A stretch of 64,000 nucleotides of DNA from Streptomyces sp. BK239 (GTDB lineage Bacteria > Actinomycetota > Actinomycetes > Streptomycetales > Streptomycetaceae): NCBI RefSeq assembly GCF_004217285.1, contig NZ_SHKS01000003.1, forward strand, positions 221,169 through 285,168, in the 5' to 3' direction. The notes beneath the pieces are model-generated. The model saw nothing but the letters and a program-made list of their open reading frames with translations. It was not told the origin of the DNA and did no database searches. Every line of letters begins with the position of its first letter. Position 1 is the first letter of the stretch. A program made the translations under genes and the position numbers. Shown here in pieces: positions 9,975 through 16,951 of the stretch.

Positions 9975-12052
9975 GCTCCCTTTTCGTTCTGCGTGCCGTC
10001 GCCCTCGACCGCGTTCGTGCCCCGTGGGACGGGGACGCGGTAGACGCCGGTGATCTTGTCCTGGTAGTCCCACTTGCTGAACTCGACCGACTTGCCCGGA
10101 CGCGGGGCGTGGAGGATCTTGTGGCCCTTGGGGTCCCAGACGAGGCCGACGTGGCCCGAGGACCCGTCGGACTCCGGCCGGAAGAAGATCACGTCGCCGG
10201 GCTGGGCCTGGGACAGCGGCACCTCGTACTTCTTGAGGTACGGCTCCTGACTGCGCGTCGTCGTCCCGATGTCGATCTTCCCGTCGCTGGCCATGTAGTA
10301 GGCCCACTGCGTGAAGCTGGAGCAGTCGAAGCTGGTCGGGTTGCGGCCCTGGAGCCGCGGCGCGCCGTACACGTAGGGGACGCCGATGCCGCGCTGGGCC
10401 CAGCCGAGGACCGCGCGGATCACCGGGTCGTCGGAGTCGGGCAGGACACCCGAGGCGCCCGCGCCGTCCGGGGCCACGGCCGCGCCGCCGGTGTCGGCGG
10501 CGCAGTCGGCGTACTCCGCGTCCTTGCCGCCCTCGTCGGAGCCGGGGACCGTGCCGTAGTCGGGGTTGGCGGTGACCTTGCCCTGCATCCACCCCTCGGG
10601 GTCGACCATGCCCGGGCCCTGGTCCCGGCCGCCCACGAAGGGGTTGTCGACACCGGGAAGCAGCACCTCCCAGTGCAAGTGGGGCCCGGTGACGTTGCCG
10701 GTCGCCCCGACCGTCCCGATCTGCTGTCCGCGTTTGACGCTCTGGCCCACGGACACCTTGATCGAGGTCTGGTGGGCGAAGAGGGTGATGACGCCGCCCG
10801 TGTGCTGGAGCTTGGTCATGTTCCCGTACGAGCCGCCGGGGCCCGCGTGGACGGCCTTGCCGTCGGCCGGAGCGTAGATCGGCGTGCCGGAGGTCGCGAC
10901 GAGGTCGAGCCCGGTGTGGTAGCCGAGGCTCCACATACGGCCGCTCTTGTGGTACGGCGTGCCGACCGTGTACGTCCCCTGCTTCATGGGCCACTGCCAG
11001 TCCTTGCCCGTGGCGGGCTCGTCGGCGAACGACACGGTGGTGACGCGGCCGGTCCCGCCCGAGTACGCGGCCAGAGCCATGGCGGTGGTGGTTTCCCCGT
11101 CGCCGCCCTCGTCCAGCGCCGGTGTCGACCAGGAGCGCGGTGAGGTGGCGGCGATGCTGAGCGCGGAGCCGGGCTGGGCGTTGTTGCCGATCGGCTCGGG
11201 GATGTCCGACTGCTGCCCGAGGGTGGGGAAGCCGGGGTTCTTCTCGATGGTCTCCTTCAGATGCGCGTACCAGCGCTTGATGAGGGCCTGGTCGCCGGTC
11301 AGCGTGCCGCGGTAGCGGGCGGCCTGGGTGAGGACCACACGTGGGTAGATCGTGTTGGACGCGGTGGAGCCGGAGTAGGTCAGCAGCGCTTTCCAGGGCT
11401 CGGTCTCGGCCTTCTTGGCGTGCAGGAAGTTGGCGGCGGCCCAGGCCGCGTCGTCGATGTTGTAGAGGTCCTTCTTGCCGTCGCCGTTGCCGTCGGCGCC
11501 ATAGTCCTTCCAGGCCGGCGTGCCGAACTGGAGGATGCCCATGTATCCGGCGGAGTTCCTGCCGCCCGGCGCGGCCGACTTGTCCTGGCCGAACTTGGTC
11601 TCCTGGTACATCTGCCCCGTGATGAGCGTCCAGTCGAGGCCGTCGTAGCGGGCGGCGGCACGCATCGCCGCGAGGATCATCCTGGGCGGGATCTCGTTGC
11701 GCGCGGTCTCGCTCGGCATGTACATCTTGCCGGCCGGCATGACCGGGTTGGTGGCCGCGGCGTCACCGGTGTTGCCTGCGTTCGCGTTGTCGGAGTAGTC
11801 ACCGCAGTCGGCCGCCGCGGCGCCGGCGCCGACGCCGCCGACGAGGCCGCCCAGGATGGCCAGGACGAGGGTGCCGACGCCGGCGACCGGCAGGCATCCG
11901 ACACCGCCGAGCAGCCACAGCCACTTGGTGTTCTTGTTGCCGTCGCCGCCCTGCCCGCCGGAGCCGCGCTGAGCCGCGGCCCTGGCCGCCTTGGCCGCCT
12001 TGGCGACCTTCGCGGCCTTGCCGGCCGCGGCCAGTACCGCCGGTGCCACCAT
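9971..12052 (-). CDS. Three-domain peptidoglycan hydrolase (SLT + M23 + NlpC/P60)
   Basis: 693 aa. An N-terminal cytoplasmic Lys/Ala stretch and one membrane segment (about 45-80), then three cell-wall domains outside: a lytic-transglycosylase-like domain with YQETKFG (catalytic Glu about 147) and GYMGILQFG; an M23 metallopeptidase with YHTGLD (about 380) and HLHWE (about 459), the two zinc motifs; and a C-terminal NlpC/P60 peptidase with FDCSSFTQW (Cys about 577) and GHVGLVWD (His about 631). All key residues are present. Its role is to open the wall for the type IV channel, as VirB1/TcpG-like hydrolases do. Three active domains in one chain is unusual; most relatives have two. Coupled to the next gene by an ATGA overlap. 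Confidence 0.93.
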   Translation of the reverse strand: MVAPAVLAAAGKAAKVAKAAKAARAAAQRGSGGQGGDGNKNTKWLWLLGGVGCLPVAGVGTLVLAILGGLVGGVGAGAAAADCGDYSDNANAGNTGDAAATNPVMPAGKMYMPSETARNEIPPRMILAAMRAAARYDGLDWTLITGQMYQETKFGQDKSAAPGGRNSAGYMGILQFGTPAWKDYGADGNGDGKKDLYNIDDAAWAAANFLHAKKAETEPWKALLTYSGSTASNTIYPRVVLTQAARYRGTLTGDQALIKRWYAHLKETIEKNPGFPTLGQQSDIPEPIGNNAQPGSALSIAATSPRSWSTPALDEGGDGETTTAMALAAYSGGTGRVTTVSFADEPATGKDWQWPMKQGTYTVGTPYHKSGRMWSLGYHTGLDLVATSGTPIYAPADGKAVHAGPGGSYGNMTKLQHTGGVITLFAHQTSIKVSVGQSVKRGQQIGTVGATGNVTGPHLHWEVLLPGVDNPFVGGRDQGPGMVDPEGWMQGKVTANPDYGTVPGSDEGGKDAEYADCAADTGGAAVAPDGAGASGVLPDSDDPVIRAVLGWAQRGIGVPYVYGAPRLQGRNPTSFDCSSFTQWAYYMASDGKIDIGTTTRSQEPYLKKYEVPLSQAQPGDVIFFRPESDGSSGHVGLVWDPKGHKILHAPRPGKSVEFSKWDYQDKITGVYRVPVPRGTNAVEGDGTQNEKGA

Positions 12053-12058
12053 GCCGGC

Positions 12059-12736
12059 TCACGCCCCCGAGTCGTCGGACGCGCCCACGTCGCCGAGGCC
12101 GAAGACGTCGAACCCGGAGACCAGCCAGTCGCCGCCGTCCTCCCTGACCGTCACCAGCCACTTGTTGGACTCCACGGTGGTCTCACCGCCCACGGTGTAC
12201 CGGGCCGTCACCTCGACCAGGCTGGAGATCGAACGGCCGCTGTCGCCCACCAGGTCGGCCGAGACGACGGCGTCCCGCACCACGACGGCCGCGCCCTCGG
12301 AGGAGCACTGTCCGGCTCGGCAGGTCGCCCACTCCTTGCCGGTGGGCAACGCGGTCGCCTGCTTCATCCGCGTGTCCCGCGTGGTGAGCGCGAGCAGGGG
12401 GGCACTCCAGGCAGCGGGCCGGCTCGTGTGGTCGTACGTGGTGAGCCCGGCCATGTACCGCACCATGACGGCGTGGGCCTCGGCGGCCTGGGAGACGGAC
12501 ACGATCGGGGCGACCGAGGCGCCCGCCGACGCGCTGCCGGGAGTCTGTCCGGCGTCGCCGGAGGTCTGCTTGTCGTGGCCCTCGGTGACGCTGGGCACGG
12601 CCGAACCGCCCTGCGCGTCGTCGTCCCCGTCGTCCCCGTCGAAGACCGTGAACACGGTGAGCACGGCGATCAGGAGGAACCCGAGCACTCCCAGGGCCAG
12701 AAGCCCCGTGCGCTTGTTCTCCTCAGGCAAGTCCAC
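12059..12736 (-). CDS. VirB8-like membrane protein (single TM, NTF2-like tail)
   Basis: 225 aa. Short cytoplasmic N-terminus, one TM helix (about 11-31, LLALGVLGFLLIAVLTVF), an acidic Gly/Ser linker, then a soluble domain (about 80-225) with AHAVMVRYMAGLTTYD and NKWLVTVREDGGDWLVSGFDV, a shape and ending typical of VirB8/TcpC or other NTF2-like proteins. The GTG start has GGGAGG nine bases upstream. The upstream gap 12737-12872 contains a GGGATTTCCCGG/GGGGAAA-rich sequence that resembles one ahead of the 13995 gene. It probably bridges channel parts at the outer face of the membrane. The family call rests on topology and fold pattern, not on a clear signature. Confidence 0.7.
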   Translation of the reverse strand: MDLPEENKRTGLLALGVLGFLLIAVLTVFTVFDGDDGDDDAQGGSAVPSVTEGHDKQTSGDAGQTPGSASAGASVAPIVSVSQAAEAHAVMVRYMAGLTTYDHTSRPAAWSAPLLALTTRDTRMKQATALPTGKEWATCRAGQCSSEGAAVVVRDAVVSADLVGDSGRSISSLVEVTARYTVGGETTVESNKWLVTVREDGGDWLVSGFDVFGLGDVGASDDSGA

Positions 12737-12872
12737 GCTTTCGCGCCTCCCTTGTGCTGAGCCGGTACGGCGGGTGACCGGGACACGGTAGGGGGCGTCG
12801 GTGCGAGACAGTGGCGGGATTTCCCGGCGGGGAAAGTCCGGGAAAAGGAGGCGGCGGCCCGGGAGAGGCGGA

Positions 12873-13235
12873 TCACTCCGGTCGGGGATCCACCGGCAGA
12901 GGGTCGAACGGGTAGGGCGTGTGGCCGTCCTTCGGGGAGCAGGCTGCGAAGGGGCCCAGGTCGGGGTCCATCAGCACGCGCAGGTGCGGGTCGGCGTGGT
13001 GCAGCCACCACGTCGACATCCCGAGAGCCGCGTCCTGGCGCAGGTGCTCCCATGCCAGCCAGAGCGCGGAGAGGCGGGCGCCGGCCTCGGGGTGCTCCCA
13101 CCACTTCGGGCACCAGGTGGCGGAGGAGCCGTTGACGCGGCGACGGATCATTTGGGACAGATAGTCGGAGACGAAGACGAACACGTCGGGGAAGAAGAAC
13201 TCCGGTTCCCCGGAGGTGGGTTCGGTACCGGTCAT
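12873..13235 (-). CDS. DUF4913 family protein
   Basis: 120 aa. Pattern: FFFPDVFVFVSDYLSQMIRR, then WCPKWWEHPEAGARLSALWLAWEHLR, GMSTWWLHHADPHLRVLMDP, GPFAACSPKDGHT. This Trp-rich layout is that of DUF4913, common on actinobacterial plasmids and conjugative elements; its function is not known. The ATG at 13235 overlaps the stop of the 65-aa gene upstream (ATGA), so the two are translationally coupled. A longer reading to 13346 has no support. Confidence 0.85.
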   Translation of the reverse strand: MTGTEPTSGEPEFFFPDVFVFVSDYLSQMIRRRVNGSSATWCPKWWEHPEAGARLSALWLAWEHLRQDAALGMSTWWLHHADPHLRVLMDPDLGPFAACSPKDGHTPYPFDPLPVDPRPE

Positions 13236-13429
13236 CGTTCGACTCCCGCTGGCTGCTGCTGGACGACGGGGGGCGGCAGGGTGAGGACCGCGGCCGGGTT
13301 CAGGACTCCATGACCCGCTGTCGGGCCCCGCGGGGGTCCGGGCCACACCGAGGCCCAGTCCGCCTCCCGCAGCGCCGCCAGCTCGGCGGCGAGGTCCTGA
13401 GCCGTACGGCCGGTCGTCTCCGTCAGCAT
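13232..13429 (-). CDS. 65-aa protein with the A-family N-terminal motif
   Basis: Reads LAAELAALREADWASVWPGP, which matches the N-termini of the four A-family proteins on the other strand (LxxELxxLxxVDWPxVWAGxP at 23417, 24075, 25916 and 26571), but the chain then stops after a Pro/Val/Gln tail instead of continuing for about 150 residues. The ATG at 13429 has GAGAGG upstream. It is coupled to the DUF4913 gene by ATGA. It could be a shortened A protein that keeps only the docking part, or a remnant. Confidence 0.65.
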   Translation of the reverse strand: MLTETTGRTAQDLAAELAALREADWASVWPGPPRGPTAGHGVLNPAAVLTLPPPVVQQQPAGVER

Positions 13430-13452
13430 GGCCACCCCTCTCGATCCGGCCA

Positions 13453-13995
13453 TCACGTCAGGAAGACACCGAGCAGCAACAGCGCCACCACGATCGCGCC
13501 CATCACGATCCGCGCGGTCGGATCCTCGCGTTCCCACAGGTCGTGGACGACCGCCCAGCCCGTCAGACGCGCGGCGCGGCCGCCGTGGACGCCGGGGGCC
13601 TCCTGCGGTTCCTCCATGTCGTCCCGGCCCTCCGCAGGACTCTGCTCGGGGTCCTCGTCGAAGCCGACCGGCAGCCCTTGCTGCTCCTGCGCCACCAGCA
13701 CCATCTGTTCGAGGAGTTCGGGAATCGTGTTCGGCGTGAGGGGATAGGCGAAGGTGCCGTACGGCGTCCGCACGCACAGCCGTGACTGCCAGGGGTTGCC
13801 GGGCTCGTAGCCGTCGACCCAGGCGTGGTCGGCCTGGAGGACCTGCTCGGTCTGCGGCGCCGCCGGCGTGAGGGAAGCCAGGGGCGGCTCGGGCGCCGGC
13901 GTGACCTGCGGGACCGGCTCGACCGGTTGCGGCTGCCGGGGGATGCCCGCGGCGCGGGGATCGGGCTGCTGCGGGTTCCCGCTGTGGTCGCTCAA
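13453..13995 (-). CDS. Pro-rich protein with C-terminal TM anchor
   Basis: 180 aa, not recognised. The N-terminal half is Pro/Gln/Ala-rich; a middle block reads GYEPGNPWQSRLCVRTPYGT then FAYPLTPNTIPELLEQMVLV; the last 20 residues are a membrane helix (IVMGAIVVALLLLGVFLT), so it is probably tail-anchored. The TTG start at 13995 is chosen because GAAGGA lies six bases upstream and longer readings are plainly non-coding. First gene of the minus operon, divergent from the TcpC-like gene. Likely a structural or assembly part of the apparatus (inference). Confidence 0.65.
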   Translation of the reverse strand: MSDHSGNPQQPDPRAAGIPRQPQPVEPVPQVTPAPEPPLASLTPAAPQTEQVLQADHAWVDGYEPGNPWQSRLCVRTPYGTFAYPLTPNTIPELLEQMVLVAQEQQGLPVGFDEDPEQSPAEGRDDMEEPQEAPGVHGGRAARLTGWAVVHDLWEREDPTARIVMGAIVVALLLLGVFLT

Positions 13996-14315
13996 CTCTC
14001 GTCCTTCGCCGGGTCCGTGGGGGCCAGAGGATGCTGCCGGGTACGTCGGGCAGACGCGCCCAGCGCATTGTGGGCCGAGGACGGTCCGGTGCGACGGTCC
14101 CACTCTCCCGACGCGTTCCTGACACCTTTCCCGGTGGCTTTCCTCCCGGCGGCCTGGCGGGAATCCCCGCTCTCCCGGCAGGGAAAAGCGCGGCGGTCGC
14201 ATGACGTGTCTTTGCCACACTGCCAGCGCACCTGGCAGGGCCAGGGGCCCGTCATGCGGTGCGGTCACGCCCGCGCAGGCGGACGGGGAACCGACTCGCT
14301 GGAGTGACCGACTCG
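13996..14315. promoter_or_regulatory. Divergent control region of the two secretion operons
   Basis: A 320-bp gap without a gene. It holds CTTTCCCGG (14126-14134), CTTTCC (14138-14143), CCCGGCGG (14145-14152) and a following GGGAATCCCC. A similarly ordered set (TTTTCCCGG, CTTTCC, CGCCGGG, GAAATCCC) is found on the minus strand at 12811-12850 upstream of the VirB8-like gene. No clear -10/-35 pair was identified. Confidence 0.45.
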
Positions 14316-16010
14316 ATGACAGACCACAACAGCGCTGCCGGCGCTGTCGGCGGAGGCCGGCCTTCGGGGCAGCCCGGGTCCCTCGGTCCTTCCCAGCAGC
14401 AGCCCCAGCAGCAGTCGGCGGCGCAGCCCCAGCAGTCCGCGCAGGATCCCCAGCAGGCGTGGCAGACCCCGGCACAGACCCCACAGGCCCCCGCGCCGCA
14501 GGCCTCCCCGCCGCAGCAACTCCCCTCCGACGCGGCCCGCGCCCAGGTCGCGGCCGCCTGGGTGCGCAACGCCCCCCGGGCCGGCCAGGCCGCCGTACCG
14601 TCGCTGCCGCCGCGCGAGACACGCCCCCAGGGCGAGTCGAAGAAGGACAAGCGCGAGCGGGAGCGGGCGGAGCGCAAGGCGGCGTACGAGAGGAAGAAGG
14701 CGGAGAAGGAGCAGCGCAAGCGGGGCGGCGCGACGCCGGCGGCCTCGGCCACTGCGACCGCCGCGGCCGCGACGGCCATGCCGGCGACGCCGGCGACGGC
14801 CGTGACCCCGCAGACGCCCGCCGTCACCTCCCCAACCGCACCCGCACCCTCCCTCACCCCCACGGCCGGCTCCCCCAAGCCCGCCCCGCCCCGCAGCTTC
14901 GACGTCCCACGCCCCGGTGGCCGCATTCCCGGCGGCGGGCGTCGTACGCACGTCGCCCTGCGCGCCACCCTCCTCATCACCGTCTGCGCGCTCGCGCTCG
15001 GCTCGTGCGGCGTGATGGGCCTCGTGGTCGGCAAGTCGTCCGGCACCACCGCCGCGGGCCTGGACGCCGGCGACGCCGCCCGCTACCGGCTCACCGAGTT
15101 CCCGACCGAGCAGGCGGCAGCCTTCGCGGAGCAGTACGCCCAGCTGTGCATGACGTTCTCGCCGGAGACCTCGTCCGCCCGGCGGGCCGAACTCGCGCGG
15201 TACAACTCCGCGGGCGTCGACCCCGAGTGCGGCTGGAGCGGTGAGGGCTCCGGCAAGGCCGTGTCCACCGCCTGGGACGGCACCGCCGAGAAGCTTCCCG
15301 AGTACGGCGAGCACGGCCGCTACATCGGCGTGCAGGTCCGCTCCGAGGACGGCACGCTCACCACGCTCACAGTCCCCGTGTACGTGAAGAACCTCAAGAC
15401 CGGCGAGGGCATGCGGGTCGCGGGCGACGTCGGCCAGATGCCGATGCCGGCGGCCGCGGACGTGCCCGAGGTGGACCAGCGCGGGGAGGTCGTCGACGAC
15501 GCCCTGTCCACGCAGCTCCAGCAGAAGGTGCTGCCGGGCTACTTCACGGCCTGGGGCGCCTCCGACACGACCGCCATGGCCCGCTTCATCACCCCGGACG
15601 CCACGCTGACGGCGACCACCGGCCTCTCCGGCCGGCTGACCGCCCCGCAGGTCGGCGCCGTCGTCGCGCTGGCGCCGCCGAGCGTGCAGAACAGCAAGCC
15701 GTACAGCTACGACGCCGGGCAGGCCGTCCAGGTGCGCGTGTCCGTCGACTGGAGCGACGTGAAGGGCGTCGTGGTGCGCCGCGCCTACCGGATGACGGTG
15801 GTGAACACGGCCCAGGGCTGGTTCATCAAGGACGTCCGGGGCGGTGTCCTCGACGCGGAGGGCGGCCGGGCCGACGGCGACGCCGACAGCGGCCCGGCGA
15901 CGGCCTCCCCGTCGGCCCCCGCCCCGTCCGGCGCCCCCGCTCCCGCCCCCTCGCCGTCGCCCTCCGCGGCCGCCCCCAAGCCGTCCGCGAAGCAGCCCGG
16001 CAAGCCCTGA
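14316..16010 (+). CDS. TcpC/VirB8-like conjugal transfer protein
   Basis: 564 aa. A long Gln/Pro/Ala-rich cytoplasmic N-terminus and a basic charged stretch (KKDKRERERAERKAAYERKK), one TM segment (about 220-240, LLITVCALALGSCGVMGLVV), then two NTF2-like lobes with LPGYFTAWGASDTTAMARFI and YRMTVVNTAQGWFIKDVRGG, the signature layout of TcpC (Tn916 Orf13) conjugation proteins; the C-terminus is Pro/Ser/Ala-rich. The role is an outer-face scaffold of the secretion channel. ATG 14316 is used; GTG 14304 is in frame and possible. First gene of the plus operon. Confidence 0.85.
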   Translation: MTDHNSAAGAVGGGRPSGQPGSLGPSQQQPQQQSAAQPQQSAQDPQQAWQTPAQTPQAPAPQASPPQQLPSDAARAQVAAAWVRNAPRAGQAAVPSLPPRETRPQGESKKDKRERERAERKAAYERKKAEKEQRKRGGATPAASATATAAAATAMPATPATAVTPQTPAVTSPTAPAPSLTPTAGSPKPAPPRSFDVPRPGGRIPGGGRRTHVALRATLLITVCALALGSCGVMGLVVGKSSGTTAAGLDAGDAARYRLTEFPTEQAAAFAEQYAQLCMTFSPETSSARRAELARYNSAGVDPECGWSGEGSGKAVSTAWDGTAEKLPEYGEHGRYIGVQVRSEDGTLTTLTVPVYVKNLKTGEGMRVAGDVGQMPMPAAADVPEVDQRGEVVDDALSTQLQQKVLPGYFTAWGASDTTAMARFITPDATLTATTGLSGRLTAPQVGAVVALAPPSVQNSKPYSYDAGQAVQVRVSVDWSDVKGVVVRRAYRMTVVNTAQGWFIKDVRGGVLDAEGGRADGDADSGPATASPSAPAPSGAPAPAPSPSPSAAAPKPSAKQPGKP

Positions 16011-16073
16011 CGGGAGACGCCCCGGCGCATCCCGCAGCACTCACGACCACATCACCACCCGAGAGGAACCACC

Positions 16074-16337
16074 ATGTACCTGGCCGCCGGTACGACGCTG
16101 AACGACATGTTCGGCGAGATCGAGACGATCCTGCGCAACGCGGGCACCATGGTCGCCGTCATCGCCCTGCTCATCCTCGGCATCCGGATGCTGCTGTCGA
16201 TGAAGCGCGGCGACGGCATGCGCGAGGCCTTCCAGGGCTTCGGCATGATCGCGCTCGCCGCCCTGATCATCGGCGGCGCCGGCGGTCTCGCCGGTGTTCT
16301 CATCGGTCTCGGCACCCAGATCGGCGGCGGCAACTGA
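16074..16337 (+). CDS. VirB2/TrbC-like small membrane protein
   Basis: 87 aa with two hydrophobic helices (TMVAVIALLILGIRMLL and IALAALIIGGAGGLAGVLIG) separated by a short basic loop, and no long signal. Size, topology and position ahead of TcpE- and VirB4-like genes fit a pilin/VirB2-type channel subunit or TcpD-like protein. AGAGGAACCACC precedes the ATG. Whether it polymerises is unknown. Confidence 0.7.
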   Translation: MYLAAGTTLNDMFGEIETILRNAGTMVAVIALLILGIRMLLSMKRGDGMREAFQGFGMIALAALIIGGAGGLAGVLIGLGTQIGGGN

Positions 16338-16410
16338 CGCCTGGCACGGGCCGCGTCCCGACCGCCCGTCAGCAGCCGTACAGCCGTCCCTAGCAGGGGA
16401 GTTCGCAGAC

Positions 16411-16896
16411 ATGAGCCAGGAGGCGCCGGAGCCGCTGGTCGCCTACGACCACACCGACCTGGTCAACCGCCCCAAGCGGATCTGGAACTGGGGCAACATC
16501 CCGCTGCCCGGCCTGCTGCTGCCCGCGCTCGGCGCGGCCTTCGGCTTCGGACTGCTCTGGCTCGTCACGTTGTTCACGGTCTCGGCGTTCCTGCCCTTCC
16601 TGGGCATGTCGATGTGGACGTCGGTCCTCTACTTCGGGCCGCCGTTCGCCGTCTACTTCATCTGGGGCCGGCCGCTGCCGTCGGCGCTCACACTGAGCCA
16701 GCAACTGGTGGTGTGGGCCGACTGGTGGCTCCAGCCCAAGCGCCTCCAGGGCCTGGCCGCCGACCAGGAGCCGGAGGAGCTGCACTGGCAGGTCATCCTC
16801 TGGGCCCCGGGCTCGCCGCGCTGGCAGGCCCGCTACGACGCCGCCCGCCGGGCCGCCGCCGAGCGCGGCAGCGCGTTCGCCGCGGCCAGGCGCTGA
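16411..16896 (+). CDS. TcpE/VirB3-like conjugal membrane protein
   Basis: 161 aa. N-terminus VAYDHTDLVNRPKRIWNWGN, two TM helices (about 35-58 and 63-82), then GRPLPSALTLSQQLVVWADW and a soluble tail. The RPKRIW...LPLP then hydrophobic pair pattern is that of TcpE, which functions like VirB3 next to the VirB4 ATPase, the very next gene here. AGGGGAG lies nine bases upstream of the ATG. Confidence 0.8.
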   Translation: MSQEAPEPLVAYDHTDLVNRPKRIWNWGNIPLPGLLLPALGAAFGFGLLWLVTLFTVSAFLPFLGMSMWTSVLYFGPPFAVYFIWGRPLPSALTLSQQLVVWADWWLQPKRLQGLAADQEPEELHWQVILWAPGSPRWQARYDAARRAAAERGSAFAAARR

Positions 16897-16951
16897 CCCA
16901 CCGCTTCCGCCACCACTGACCGACGTCTTCTATCCGCAGGATGACTACTCC

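Noticed and set aside
8532..10994. An 820-aa reading of the propeller lipoprotein gene
   Set aside because: The extra N-terminus overlaps the wall hydrolase in another frame; the lipoprotein signal and ATGA overlap fix the start at 9974.
12919..13164. Short plus-strand frames inside the DUF4913 gene
   Set aside because: No ribosome sites or conserved patterns; explained by codon bias.
13232..14218. A 328-aa minus-strand reading ending at 13232
   Set aside because: Only its last 65 residues look like protein; the upstream part lies in another frame of the Pro-rich gene and in the divergent promoter.
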